Below are positions 52,378 through 61,123 of a stretch of 64,000 nt of DNA, piece by piece. Under the pieces are notes generated by a model. That model was given only the letters and a program-made list of their open reading frames with translations, ran no database searches and was not told where the DNA came from. The stretch lies in NCBI RefSeq assembly GCF_051594765.1, contig NZ_JBPPGJ010000002.1, forward strand, positions 186,001 to 250,000. Reading direction: 5' to 3'. Every line of letters starts with the position of its first letter. Position 1 is the first letter of the stretch. Made by a program: the position numbers and the translations under genes. The DNA comes from Paenibacillus_AR sp051594765 (GTDB lineage Bacteria > Bacillota > Bacilli > Paenibacillales > NBRC-103111).

Positions 52378-53514
52378 ATGGACCAACGCAGCAACAACAA
52401 CAAACGAACACCCCAACGCAGCATACGCAGCAAGAAGCCGAACGGTGCCGCAGACGAACGCGGAGACCGCAGCTCCCCAAAAAGCCCCCCGGCGCCCCGC
52501 GGCGGCCGGGGAACCAAGCCCGGGCGGGGCGTGCCAGGCGCCAAGCCGGAGCAGCCCGCAGCACGGAACCGGGGCGGCAGCCCGAAACAGGATCCGGCTC
52601 CAGGCGCACGTGACACCCGCGGACCCAAGCCAAACCGCTCCCAGCCGGACACGGTGTTAACCTCTACAGAGCCGACGGAGCTGTTGGAGCTGCTCCTGTC
52701 CCGTCTTCCGGGAGGACGCAACCACGTGAAGGCCATTCTTTCCCGGGGCCAGGTATCCGTCGCCGGACGGCCGACCACCAAGTTCGATTACCCGGTGCTT
52801 CCGGGACAGCAGGTGACGGTCTCCTGGACCAAAACCTTCGAGGCGGAGATCCTGCGCGGTGTGCATATTCTGCATGAAGATCCGCATCTCTTGGTCGTCG
52901 AGAAGGAAGCCGGGCTCCTGTCCATCGCCTCGGAGCAGGAGAAGGCTGAGACGGCCTACGCCATGCTGACCGCGTACGTCCGCCGCACCCATCCGAAGAA
53001 CCGGATCTACGTGGTGCACCGGCTGGACCGGGACACCTCCGGCGTCATGCTCTATGCCAAGAGCGAAGAGGTTCAACAAGCTCTGCAGAATGCCTGGAAC
53101 GAGGCCGTCGAGGCCCGGACCTATGTAGCGCTGGTGGAAGGAGCCGTCCGAAAGCCGGAGGGAACCATTACTTCCTGGCTGAAGGAGAGCAAAACGCTGA
53201 AGATGTATTCCAGTCCCTACCCCAATGACGGGCAGAAAGCCGTCACCCATTACAAGGTGCTGAAGGCGGGACGGGACTTCTCCCTGCTGGAGCTGGAGCT
53301 GGAAACCGGACGCAAGAATCAGATCCGGGTCCACATGGAGGACATCGGCCACCCTATCGTCGGCGACAAGAAATACGGTTCCCGCACAAGCCCGATCGGA
53401 AGGCTGGGCCTGCATGCCCAGGCCATCGCCTTCCATCATCCGATTACAGGCGAGCTTCTCCGCTTCGAGACCAAGATTCCCAAGTCCTTCACCAAGACGG
53501 TGGACCAGCCGTAA
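52378..53514 (+). CDS. RluA-family pseudouridine synthase with long basic N-terminal extension
   Basis: The protein has 378 residues. The first 95 or so are disordered, rich in Arg, Lys, Pro, Gly and Asn (SNNNKRTPQRS; KPGRGVPGAKPEQ). An S4-like RNA-binding segment (LLELLLSRLPGGRNHVKAILSRGQVSVAGRPTTK) and the catalytic domain follow; HRLDRDTSG carries the catalytic Asp. RluA enzymes convert uridines in rRNA or tRNA to pseudouridine; the target site is unknown. GAGGGCGG precedes the ATG. The basic tail may help RNA binding. Confidence 0.9.
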   Translation: MDQRSNNNKRTPQRSIRSKKPNGAADERGDRSSPKSPPAPRGGRGTKPGRGVPGAKPEQPAARNRGGSPKQDPAPGARDTRGPKPNRSQPDTVLTSTEPTELLELLLSRLPGGRNHVKAILSRGQVSVAGRPTTKFDYPVLPGQQVTVSWTKTFEAEILRGVHILHEDPHLLVVEKEAGLLSIASEQEKAETAYAMLTAYVRRTHPKNRIYVVHRLDRDTSGVMLYAKSEEVQQALQNAWNEAVEARTYVALVEGAVRKPEGTITSWLKESKTLKMYSSPYPNDGQKAVTHYKVLKAGRDFSLLELELETGRKNQIRVHMEDIGHPIVGDKKYGSRTSPIGRLGLHAQAIAFHHPITGELLRFETKIPKSFTKTVDQP

Positions 53515-53536
53515 TTGGCCTACCCCCGGACAACAA

Positions 53537-53600
53537 GAAAGCTCCGCTCAACCCGGCCCATCCTGCTGCAGGACGGCGCCGATTGAACGGAGCTTCTTTT
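53537..53600 (+). terminator. Intrinsic terminator after the pseudouridine synthase gene
   Basis: GAAAGCTCCG...TCAA pairs with TTGA...CGGAGCTTC, with an inner GC-rich stem and TTTT. Confidence 0.75.
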
Positions 53601-53619
53601 CTTCTATTCACTTGCTTCC

Positions 53620-53931
53620 TTACTCCTTGTCCTTCTCCGGCTCGCTGGACGGCTCCCACTTCTTCGGCTCCCCGTCCTCCTTGTCGAACTCGTCGCGGTA
53701 ATCCGTCGTCACATGGTAAGCCGTAACCTGGTCCCGGGAGACCTCATGCAGCTCGCTGTACTCCCAAGCCGGCTTCTCTTGCTTGGAGCGGCCCCGCAAG
53801 GCGTACCTCTGACCGGAAACGGTCAGGAAGCGCTCTTCGTCGTAGTAGGCCTCCTCGTGAGCCCCAAGCTTCGCATCCAGCTCTTCCTTCGTCAAGACGA
53901 CTTTCCTGCCGAACTGAAACATCGTATCCAT
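53620..53931 (-). CDS. Conserved hypothetical protein
   Basis: The acidic 103-residue protein (MDTMFQFGRKVVLTKEELDAKLGAHEE...) ends with a Glu/Lys/Pro-rich tail. GGAGGA lies 11 bases before the ATG. No domain is recognised. It follows the DUF1128 gene on the same strand. Confidence 0.65.
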   Translation of the reverse strand: MDTMFQFGRKVVLTKEELDAKLGAHEEAYYDEERFLTVSGQRYALRGRSKQEKPAWEYSELHEVSRDQVTAYHVTTDYRDEFDKEDGEPKKWEPSSEPEKDKE

Positions 53932-53954
53932 CCGTTGCGATTCCTCCTGCGCTT

Positions 53955-54179
53955 CTAAGCTTTGCGGAGCTTCCCCAGCTCGGACACGATCGCGTCGATC
54001 TCACTGACGCTGAACCGGTCCTTGCTGTCCACCAGCTCGTAGATATCCTTCAGATCCTCATACTGCGACTCGTCAAAAAACTCAGCCTTGATGGCCGCGC
54101 CGCTGGCTACCCGAAGCTTGTTCTTGATGGCGTCGATCATGTAGGCGATATTCTCCGTCGTATTGCGGGACAAATCCAT
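53955..54179 (-). CDS. DUF1128-family protein (YfkK type)
   Basis: The 74-residue helical protein (MDLSRNTTENIAYMIDAIKNKLRVASGAAIK...) matches the UPF0435/DUF1128 family of Firmicutes, whose function is unknown. ATG 54179 has AAGGTGGT upstream. The longer open frame into the germination gene is spurious. Confidence 0.88.
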   Translation of the reverse strand: MDLSRNTTENIAYMIDAIKNKLRVASGAAIKAEFFDESQYEDLKDIYELVDSKDRFSVSEIDAIVSELGKLRKA

Positions 54180-54259
54180 CTGTCTGCCACCACCTTTTTT
54201 TCGCTTCATGTCCTCCATTGTACCATGAAGAATGGGGGTTTGGCCCGTTCTCCGACCGA

Positions 54260-55384
54260 TTATTTCATATTGCCGGTATTCTTGACCTTCACCTGGGTCT
54301 CCACCTTGAAGATCAGCTGGGGATACAGCGCCTCCCAAGCCTGCTTTTCCTCCTCCACCCCGGCCCAGTGCCGTGCTCGGTACCGAAGGCCCAGGCCCAC
54401 CGGATCGATTCCGGCGGATTGGCACTTCTTCAGCAGGGTATTCGCCACTTGGGTGATCTTCTCTTCGGACAGCCGCTCGATTGTCATTCTCGTGTCCGGG
54501 GTCATTACCCGATGAGGAACCACTTCCCTCAGATCGCCGTTGATCTGGATCCGCACTTTGACCTCCGGCTCCGGCCCCTCCAGAATCTTGTAGCTGGCCT
54601 TCTGCTGCTTGGACAGAATAACGGCATCGGCCACGGGATCCCCTCCGTCCCCCCTTACCACCCACTCCGCCCCGGCAAGCCTGCCGTTGCTATGGAGCAG
54701 GTTCAAGAGGCGGGTTTCATCCGGGGACAGCTCCAGAACCAGCTTATCGTCCTTAAACAGCGCCGTATGGGTGATGGCCAACCCCTGCTTCACCCTCTCG
54801 AGGACGGGAAGCTCGGAGTCCACACCCACCTCCGTTATCTCCCGATAGAAGGAATAGAGGGGCTGGGTCACCGCCAGATCGGATTCCATCCCCGACCGGG
54901 AGAAGACCAGGAACACATGGTTTGAGGGAAACCGCTCCGACCGGGGCTTAATCTCCAGCGTCTGCCGGGCAGTTGGCTTGCCAACGGCCAGCCAGCAGAT
55001 CTTCTGGACCTCCGGGTTTCTCTGCATCCAATCCATATGTGTCCGGAGCCCCTTGCGCGCCACCTCTTCCCCGAAGACGATCAGCTTCAGGTGACCGAAG
55101 TTCAGCTCCTTGTCCACCTGGGTTCGGATCTTATTCAGCGCTCCTTCGATGGTCTCATCCTCCTCACTGAAGATGACGAACTCCGAATCCTTATCACGAA
55201 GAATTCCCTTCGGCACCGCCAGCTTAGCGGTTACAACGATCTTCCCCTCCGAACCTCCATCCACTCCTAGGGATACCACGAAGAAACGATTGTCGATCGC
55301 TTTGCTGGAACTGTTGCTGCACCCTTGGAGGAGAAGCAGCAGTACGATTGCGGCAGTCCATACCACACAACGCGGCCCTTTCAT
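54260..55384 (-). CDS. Ger(x)C-family spore germination lipoprotein
   Basis: This is the C subunit of a nutrient germinant receptor in the spore inner membrane. The lipoprotein signal is VVWTAAIVLLLLLQGC with the lipobox Cys, and the Ger(x)C fold begins AIDNRFFVVSLGVDGG; GHLKLIVFGEEVARKGL follows. ATG 55384 overlaps the end of the B subunit gene as ATGA, which supports coupling. It is the last gene of the A-B-C operon. Confidence 0.93.
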   Translation of the reverse strand: MKGPRCVVWTAAIVLLLLLQGCSNSSSKAIDNRFFVVSLGVDGGSEGKIVVTAKLAVPKGILRDKDSEFVIFSEEDETIEGALNKIRTQVDKELNFGHLKLIVFGEEVARKGLRTHMDWMQRNPEVQKICWLAVGKPTARQTLEIKPRSERFPSNHVFLVFSRSGMESDLAVTQPLYSFYREITEVGVDSELPVLERVKQGLAITHTALFKDDKLVLELSPDETRLLNLLHSNGRLAGAEWVVRGDGGDPVADAVILSKQQKASYKILEGPEPEVKVRIQINGDLREVVPHRVMTPDTRMTIERLSEEKITQVANTLLKKCQSAGIDPVGLGLRYRARHWAGVEEEKQAWEALYPQLIFKVETQVKVKNTGNMK

Positions 55385-56469
55385 TCCTTCGCCCTCCTCC
55401 AAGCCATCAGTCCGAGAACCCCGATCATCACAAACTCAGAGAAAAAGCGAGCAAGCATAAACAGCCGGCTCTGCTCGATGATCTTGTCATAGCTCATGTG
55501 CCCCACTATGGCGTAGGCGGGGGCGGCATACAGCAACAGCGGCAGAAGGAAGCTCCAGGGATGCCGAAGCTTAGCGACCGAAGAGATCATGCTGTTGAAG
55601 GCGGTTAACGACACGTGCCAGTGGACGATGATGCTGAACAGGCAGATGCTGATGTAGATGAACAGATAGATGAAAAGCATCCGCTCGATGATAAACAGCT
55701 CCATCCGTACGGAATCCGCCGTACTCGTGAACGGATAGGAATAAATCTCGATACCCATGGTCCCATGGTACAGCACCGGCACCAGGAAGCAGAAGCCCAG
55801 GCTGAGCAGACCCGCCAGGGGAACGATCCAGAAATGGCGGAAGCCCACCGGTTTGGCGAAGCTCTTCTGGAAGGCCATCATATTCGCGTAGCCGGAGAAG
55901 ACGAACGCTGCTGCTGCCACCGTTTCCAACTCCGGCATGTGTCCCATATGGGTGAAGATATCCACGACCCCGTCCGGCTCAATATGGACATCGGTGAACA
56001 GCTTGTAGCAGAAGCCTGCCAAGAGAGGGACGTTAATGATTAAGAGCACCTCGAGACCCATTAGGATGGACTTGGAGGGAATCTGGGCGGCAGTCAGCAC
56101 CAAGAGCAGATATAAGGTCAGGATGGCGTATTCCGAGACTCCCGGGTTCAAGAACAAGGAGGCCACTTTATCGAAGGTCATCAACGTGATCAGGCCAACC
56201 CAATAGAAGATAACCAGCATCAGCAGCTTGCTGCCCCAGGCCGCCCAAGACGGCATGTAACGGTCCAGAAGCTCCGGCAGGGTTAAGAGTGGCAGCCGCT
56301 CGCTCAGCTTCAGATAGGCCGCTACCAGGAGTGTCCCCACCAGCACGGCCGTCAGAATGCCCGTGATCGAGCCCTGGAACCGGTGGCGGACCAGGAATAC
56401 GGGGACGAACATGCCGATATTGGTGATCTGGTTCACCGAGAATAAGTAAAAGAAATATCTCCGCTCCAT
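55381..56469 (-). CDS. GerAB/ArcD/ProY-family germination permease
   Basis: The B subunit of the germinant receptor has 362 residues and ten predicted membrane segments of the amino-acid permease fold and is thought to bind the germinant. Conserved features are MERRYFFYLFSVNQ at the start, GVSEYAILTLYLLLVLTAAQ and VAAAAFVFSGYANMMAFQ. AAGGAAGG precedes the ATG; it abuts the A gene and overlaps the C gene by four bases. The germinant is unknown. Confidence 0.93.
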   Translation of the reverse strand: MERRYFFYLFSVNQITNIGMFVPVFLVRHRFQGSITGILTAVLVGTLLVAAYLKLSERLPLLTLPELLDRYMPSWAAWGSKLLMLVIFYWVGLITLMTFDKVASLFLNPGVSEYAILTLYLLLVLTAAQIPSKSILMGLEVLLIINVPLLAGFCYKLFTDVHIEPDGVVDIFTHMGHMPELETVAAAAFVFSGYANMMAFQKSFAKPVGFRHFWIVPLAGLLSLGFCFLVPVLYHGTMGIEIYSYPFTSTADSVRMELFIIERMLFIYLFIYISICLFSIIVHWHVSLTAFNSMISSVAKLRHPWSFLLPLLLYAAPAYAIVGHMSYDKIIEQSRLFMLARFFSEFVMIGVLGLMAWRRAKE

Positions 56470-57837
56470 TTAATTCCTTCCTTCCGCAGGCTCTCCCTTG
56501 CCTTCCGAGCGCTTCTGGAACAGCCGGAAATAGGGCTCTCCGAAGCTGGTCAGTTGAACCAGATACATGAGAAGACCCAGAAGCCCGACCAGAATCCCGT
56601 TCAGCCCGAACAGGCTGGCCAGAAGCACCAGCGGGTACTTCAGGATCCGGACCGCAAAGCTCATGGCGGCAACGGGAACCGTAAAATTGCTGATGGCCAC
56701 TGCGGCGGTGATAATGATCATGATGTCTCCCACCAGCCCTGCGGAGATAGCCGCCTGCCCCAGAATCAAGCCGCCGACCGTGGTGGCGGCCGGACCGATA
56801 GCCTTCGGCAGACGGACGCTGGCTTCACTCAAGAGCTCCATCATGGCCAGCATGAAGAGAAGCTCCAGATTTGGCGGATAAGGAACCGACGCTCGGGTTC
56901 CCGCCATAACCAGCGCCAGTTGGATCCGCAGAAGCTCCGGATTGTGGCTGGCCACGGCCACGTAGAAGGCGGGCAGGGTGACGGCTATGAATAAGGCGAT
57001 GCTCCGCAGGGTGTTCAGGAAGACGGCGACCGGCTTCCGCTGGGACACATCGTCCATGGAGGAGAAGAAGTCCAGAAATACGGTGGGAGCGATCAAAGCG
57101 AAGTTGTCCCCCTCCAGGAGAAGCACCACCTTGCCCGAATCCAGATTCAAGACCGTGCGGTCCGGCCGCTCCGTGATCAGCATATTGGGGAACGGTGTCC
57201 AGATGTGCCTCTTGTTCAGAAGCCGCTGAAGCTGGCCTAACGATTGGATCATGTCGGCTCCGATCCCCTCCAGACGAGACTCCAGCTCTGCAAGTATGCC
57301 TGGGCGCACCCTGTTCCCGTCATAGAGCATGGCCATCTGGCTTACTGGAGAACGGCCCGCTCTCCTTTTCTTCACGATGAGCGACGGATTCTTGTACCGG
57401 TTGCGCAGCAAATTGATGTTCTTATCCAAGCTGCCGCTGAAGGCATCCTGGGGCCCCTGCAACACCGTCTCCACCCGCGCATCGCCAATGGGACTGGATT
57501 CGAAGAACCGGGTCCGGATTCCCCATACCTTCTCGCTTCCGAACAGCAGCACATGTCCTGAATACAGGAGTCCGATCCAGCTCTCCTGCTCCCTGATGCC
57601 GGTCTCCTCGGCTTCGGGCAGCGCATCTACATACAGGGCGAAGGAGCCGTAGTCCGGATTATCGGCGAACGGCCGGATTAGCTCCTTGCGGATCAGCTCT
57701 GCATCGCAGATGGAGCGCAGATACAAGAGATGCAGCGAATAATCCCGATGCCGGAGCTCCTTGCTGACCAGATCGTCATTCCCGGCACTCTCCATTTCCT
57801 CGATGAATCGCCGGATCTGCGCAGATTCCACCCTCAT
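56470..57837 (-). CDS. GerA-family spore germination protein, A subunit
   Basis: The first 240 residues are the cytoplasmic N-terminal domains (LHLLYLRSICDAELIRKELIRPF; RVETVLQGPQDAFSGSLDKNINLLRNR). The membrane domain follows, with ISNFTVPVAAMSF and the conserved GTRASVPYPPNLELLFML. The A subunit forms the ion channel core of the receptor. GGAGGG precedes the ATG. A possible SigG promoter, GAATG-N18-CAAATAA on the minus strand at 57904-57933, would give forespore expression; its -10 is imperfect. Confidence 0.94.
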   Translation of the reverse strand: MRVESAQIRRFIEEMESAGNDDLVSKELRHRDYSLHLLYLRSICDAELIRKELIRPFADNPDYGSFALYVDALPEAEETGIREQESWIGLLYSGHVLLFGSEKVWGIRTRFFESSPIGDARVETVLQGPQDAFSGSLDKNINLLRNRYKNPSLIVKKRRAGRSPVSQMAMLYDGNRVRPGILAELESRLEGIGADMIQSLGQLQRLLNKRHIWTPFPNMLITERPDRTVLNLDSGKVVLLLEGDNFALIAPTVFLDFFSSMDDVSQRKPVAVFLNTLRSIALFIAVTLPAFYVAVASHNPELLRIQLALVMAGTRASVPYPPNLELLFMLAMMELLSEASVRLPKAIGPAATTVGGLILGQAAISAGLVGDIMIIITAAVAISNFTVPVAAMSFAVRILKYPLVLLASLFGLNGILVGLLGLLMYLVQLTSFGEPYFRLFQKRSEGKGEPAEGRN

Positions 57838-58003
57838 GCTTCATCCCTCCGTGATCATGGATGCGAATCCCTTCCCTCCTAGAGTCTCCCAAGCGGGCTT
57901 GCATTATTTGGAGCCGCCCGACATTTTCCATTCGAATCCAGAATTTACAGCCCACAGCTTTCCCATACTACATCCGAAGAAAGACGCGGGAGGATGTTCA
58001 TTC

Positions 58004-59863
58004 ATGCGCAGATTTCGGATCTTGTTCGGTCTATATCTTTTCGTTGCGGCGGTGGCATTGGGGGCGGCGGTCTGGCTGTCCTCCGGCCCCGAGTATGTAT
58101 ACCGGCCCTCGGACGATAAAGTCCTGAACCCTGAGCGCGGAGGCTCGGTGCGGGCCGCCTCCGAAGGGGACGAGTCCGGTGATCCGGCCCTGGGGAAAAC
58201 CTCGTTCTACGGAAGCACCTTCGGCAACGAGGTCTTCTTCACGGATATCATGGGCCTGTTCGACGGCCCCTTCACGCTTCCCAACGTCATTCAAGCCGTG
58301 GTCGGGCTTCGCGGTCAAGGGACGGACAATCTGAAGGTCAAGGCAGCCAAAACCGCTACCATCGCCGGGCAGACCATTCATGAAGGCGATCTGATCGAGA
58401 CCGGACTTGATGTGCCCAAGGGGGCTGCAGCCCCGTTGGGAGTACGGATCAAATACGCAGACGGCCGCTTGAAGGCCGGCATCTCCTGCCTTGTCTGCCA
58501 TGCCACCGTGGATGACCGGACCGGCAAGGTGGCGCTGGGGGTGCCCAACCGGGACCTGAACGTCGGCTACCTGCTGGCCATGGCCACCAACACCTCCGCC
58601 TATTTCACCCACACCCAGATCAGCACGCTCCAAACCTACATGCGGGATCTGACCCGCACGGTGAAGGGCTCGGACGGTCAGGACAAGGTGCTGCCCGATC
58701 CGGAGCTCTTAGAGGATGCCGTGGATCGGGACATCATCCGCTGGCCGAGGGGCAGTAACGACACCACCTTGGATTCCACCAACAATCCGGTGCAGATCCC
58801 GGACTCCATTACACTGGGAGACCACCCTTACGGCTGGTCCGGCCAAGGAGTCGCCGGCCCCTTCAAGGGCTTGTCGGCCGCCATTAACAACGCCCATGCG
58901 CAGAATATGGATGCTATGACCCAATCGGAGCTGGCTTGGCCCGTCAAGGACGTGGATAAGGAGCTGTATATCGGAACCCTGCTCCAGCGGGCCGCCACAC
59001 CCAAGTACCGTTACGACCCTGCTTCGGGCAGGAAGCCGTCGGATTTCTTCGCCTCCGTGGACCCGACACCCGGCATGCCAGGGGTGAATCAGGTCATCCC
59101 GGCTCCCAGCTATCCCCGGTCCTCCTATATGTCCGCGGTAGGATTGTTCAACAGCGAGCCGGGTTTTACGGCTTGGCAGCAGGTGAATTCCATGTCAGCC
59201 TGGATGAACACGCTGGTGCCGCCCAAGCCCCGGGTGGAGGCGGATGCACGGACGGTGGCCATGGGGGAAGGCGTGTTCCGGAAAGCCCAGTGCGTCTCCT
59301 GCCATGCCGGAGCCTTCTTCACCAATAACAAGATCATCCCGGTGAAGGAGATCGGAACGGAACCGGCCCGTGCGGCGGGCTTCCGGGTCGCCGAGAAATT
59401 CTTCGATCCCGTTCCCCGGATGTATGCACCGAACGTTCCCGTCCCTCTGCCTGACAGCCCCGAGGTGCGGACTATTGAGCTGACCGAGGAGCAGCGGGCC
59501 GCCCTGCAGTTGGCTTGGGCTCAGAAGGGCTCCGAGGGGGGATACAAGGTGCCCAGCCTCTTCGGGTTATCGTGGAGCCCTCCATACCTTCATGACGGCG
59601 GTGTGGCCGTGGGACCGGACCGGGAACGGGACTTGGGGATTCCCGGAACCTGGAACAAGGGCGTGGGCCCGGATGCCTACAACAGCCTCCAAGCCTTGCT
59701 GGACCGGCGTCAGCGGGCACGGGTGATGGAGGCCAACAAGCCTCTCGCCCCCGCTCATGTAACCGGCGAAGGCCATGCCTTCTGGGTGGATGAGGAAGCG
59801 GGCTTCACCCCGGAGGAGCAGGATGCGCTCATCCGTTACCTGCTGACCATTCCAGGCCGGTAA
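58004..59863 (+). CDS. Membrane-anchored di-haem cytochrome c-type protein
   Basis: An N-terminal TM/signal anchor (ILFGLYLFVAAVALGAAVWL) is followed by about 590 extracellular residues. Two CxxCH haem c sites are visible: ISCLVCHATV near residue 165 and CVSCHAGAFF near residue 430. Between them are loops rich in Pro and Gly (VDPTPGMPGVNQVIP), and EGGYKVPSLFGLSWSPPYLHDGG resembles the C-terminal domain of di-haem peroxidase/MauG-like proteins. It probably moves electrons outside the membrane; the partner is unknown. ATG 58004 has GGGAGG 11 bases upstream. Confidence 0.82.
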   Translation: MRRFRILFGLYLFVAAVALGAAVWLSSGPEYVYRPSDDKVLNPERGGSVRAASEGDESGDPALGKTSFYGSTFGNEVFFTDIMGLFDGPFTLPNVIQAVVGLRGQGTDNLKVKAAKTATIAGQTIHEGDLIETGLDVPKGAAAPLGVRIKYADGRLKAGISCLVCHATVDDRTGKVALGVPNRDLNVGYLLAMATNTSAYFTHTQISTLQTYMRDLTRTVKGSDGQDKVLPDPELLEDAVDRDIIRWPRGSNDTTLDSTNNPVQIPDSITLGDHPYGWSGQGVAGPFKGLSAAINNAHAQNMDAMTQSELAWPVKDVDKELYIGTLLQRAATPKYRYDPASGRKPSDFFASVDPTPGMPGVNQVIPAPSYPRSSYMSAVGLFNSEPGFTAWQQVNSMSAWMNTLVPPKPRVEADARTVAMGEGVFRKAQCVSCHAGAFFTNNKIIPVKEIGTEPARAAGFRVAEKFFDPVPRMYAPNVPVPLPDSPEVRTIELTEEQRAALQLAWAQKGSEGGYKVPSLFGLSWSPPYLHDGGVAVGPDRERDLGIPGTWNKGVGPDAYNSLQALLDRRQRARVMEANKPLAPAHVTGEGHAFWVDEEAGFTPEEQDALIRYLLTIPGR

Positions 59864-59888
59864 GTCACATATGTGGAGGTAAGAGACG

Positions 59889-61022
59889 ATGAGAGCAGCC
59901 GTCTATACCGGCTTCCGGCAGATCAAGTATGCCGAGGTGCCCGATGTGAAGATCCAGCATCCGGAGGATATGATCGTACGGGTGACGGCCACCACCATCT
60001 GTGGCTCCGATCTTCACTTTTACCATGGGCTCGTGAACAGCCTTGCGGAAGGCTCCATCATTGGTCACGAAGCCGTCGGCGAGGTGGTGGAGACCGGCCC
60101 CGATGTGGTGAAGGTCCGCAAGGGAGACAAGGTCGTTCTCCCCTTCAACGTGGCTTGCGGACACTGCCGGCCCTGCCTGAACGGGTTGGAGAGCCAGTGT
60201 GATACGGCCAATGAAAAAGGCCAGGCCGGTGCCTACTTTGGCTGCTCCCGCCTGTACGGCGATTATGAGGGGTGCCAGGCAGAATACGTCCGGGTGCCGT
60301 TTGCCAATTTCACCTCCTTCGCCGTGCCGAAAGACAATGAGCTGGATGACCGGAAGCTGCTTCTGCTGTCGGACACCCTGCCCACCTCCTATTGGGCTAT
60401 TCACCACAGCGGGGTGAAGCCGGGGGATACGGTGATCGTCATCGGCTGCGGGCCCATCGGGCTGATGGTTCAGAAGTGCGCCTGGCTCCAGGGGGCCTCC
60501 CGTGTCATCGCCGTGGACCTGGTGCCGGAGAGGCTGGAATATGCCCGGCGGGTGAACAAGGCGGAGGTCTACAATCTGACGGAATATGCGGATCTGGCGG
60601 GAGACCTGTACGAGAACACCGGCGGCGGCGCCGACGTCGTACTCGATTGTGTGGGGGGAGACGGTCTGATGACGCCCGGAGAGCTTGCCCAAACCTTCTT
60701 CCAGGTCCAAGGCGGCGGCTTATCCGCCTTCCAGATGGCTCAGCAGACCGTAGCCAAGGGGGGCACCATCCAGCTGGTGGGCATCTATGCCCTTCGCTAC
60801 AACCAGTTTCCGCTGGGGGATTTGTTCGCGCGCAACGTAGTTCTGAAAATGGGGCAGGCACCGGTGATCCGATATATGGAGCCCCTGTACCAGCTGCTGA
60901 AATCCGGACGATTGGACACGGACATCTATTCCCATACCCTTCCCCTGTCCGAGGCATCGGAGGCTTATCGGCTCTTCGACCATCGGGCGGACGGATGCCT
61001 GAAGGTCCTGCTGCAGCCATAG
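59889..61022 (+). CDS. Zinc-dependent alcohol dehydrogenase (MDR family)
   Basis: The 377-residue protein has catalytic zinc ligands at Cys38 (TICGSDLHFYHG) and in GHEAVGE, and a structural zinc loop CGHCRPCLNGLESQC. The NAD-binding site is VIVIGCGPIGLM. The layout is that of class III-like or formaldehyde-type alcohol dehydrogenases. GGAGGTAAG precedes the ATG. It lies 25 bases after the cytochrome gene on the same strand, so the two may form an operon that oxidises an alcohol or aldehyde and passes electrons on; the coupling is speculation. Confidence 0.9.
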   Translation: MRAAVYTGFRQIKYAEVPDVKIQHPEDMIVRVTATTICGSDLHFYHGLVNSLAEGSIIGHEAVGEVVETGPDVVKVRKGDKVVLPFNVACGHCRPCLNGLESQCDTANEKGQAGAYFGCSRLYGDYEGCQAEYVRVPFANFTSFAVPKDNELDDRKLLLLSDTLPTSYWAIHHSGVKPGDTVIVIGCGPIGLMVQKCAWLQGASRVIAVDLVPERLEYARRVNKAEVYNLTEYADLAGDLYENTGGGADVVLDCVGGDGLMTPGELAQTFFQVQGGGLSAFQMAQQTVAKGGTIQLVGIYALRYNQFPLGDLFARNVVLKMGQAPVIRYMEPLYQLLKSGRLDTDIYSHTLPLSEASEAYRLFDHRADGCLKVLLQP

Positions 61023-61041
61023 AGAGGCTGTGGGAAAGTGA

Positions 61042-61084
61042 AAAGCACCGGCGAGGACGAGGCGTCCTTTACCGGTGCTTGTTT
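61042..61084. terminator. Bidirectional terminator between the dehydrogenase and radical SAM genes
   Basis: AAGCACCGG / CCGGTGCTT with an inner GAGGAC/GTCCTT pairing, then GTTT. Confidence 0.8.
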
Positions 61085-61123
61085 ACGTTCCCTATACTCT
61101 TATGACGTACTCCTAAGGTTTAT

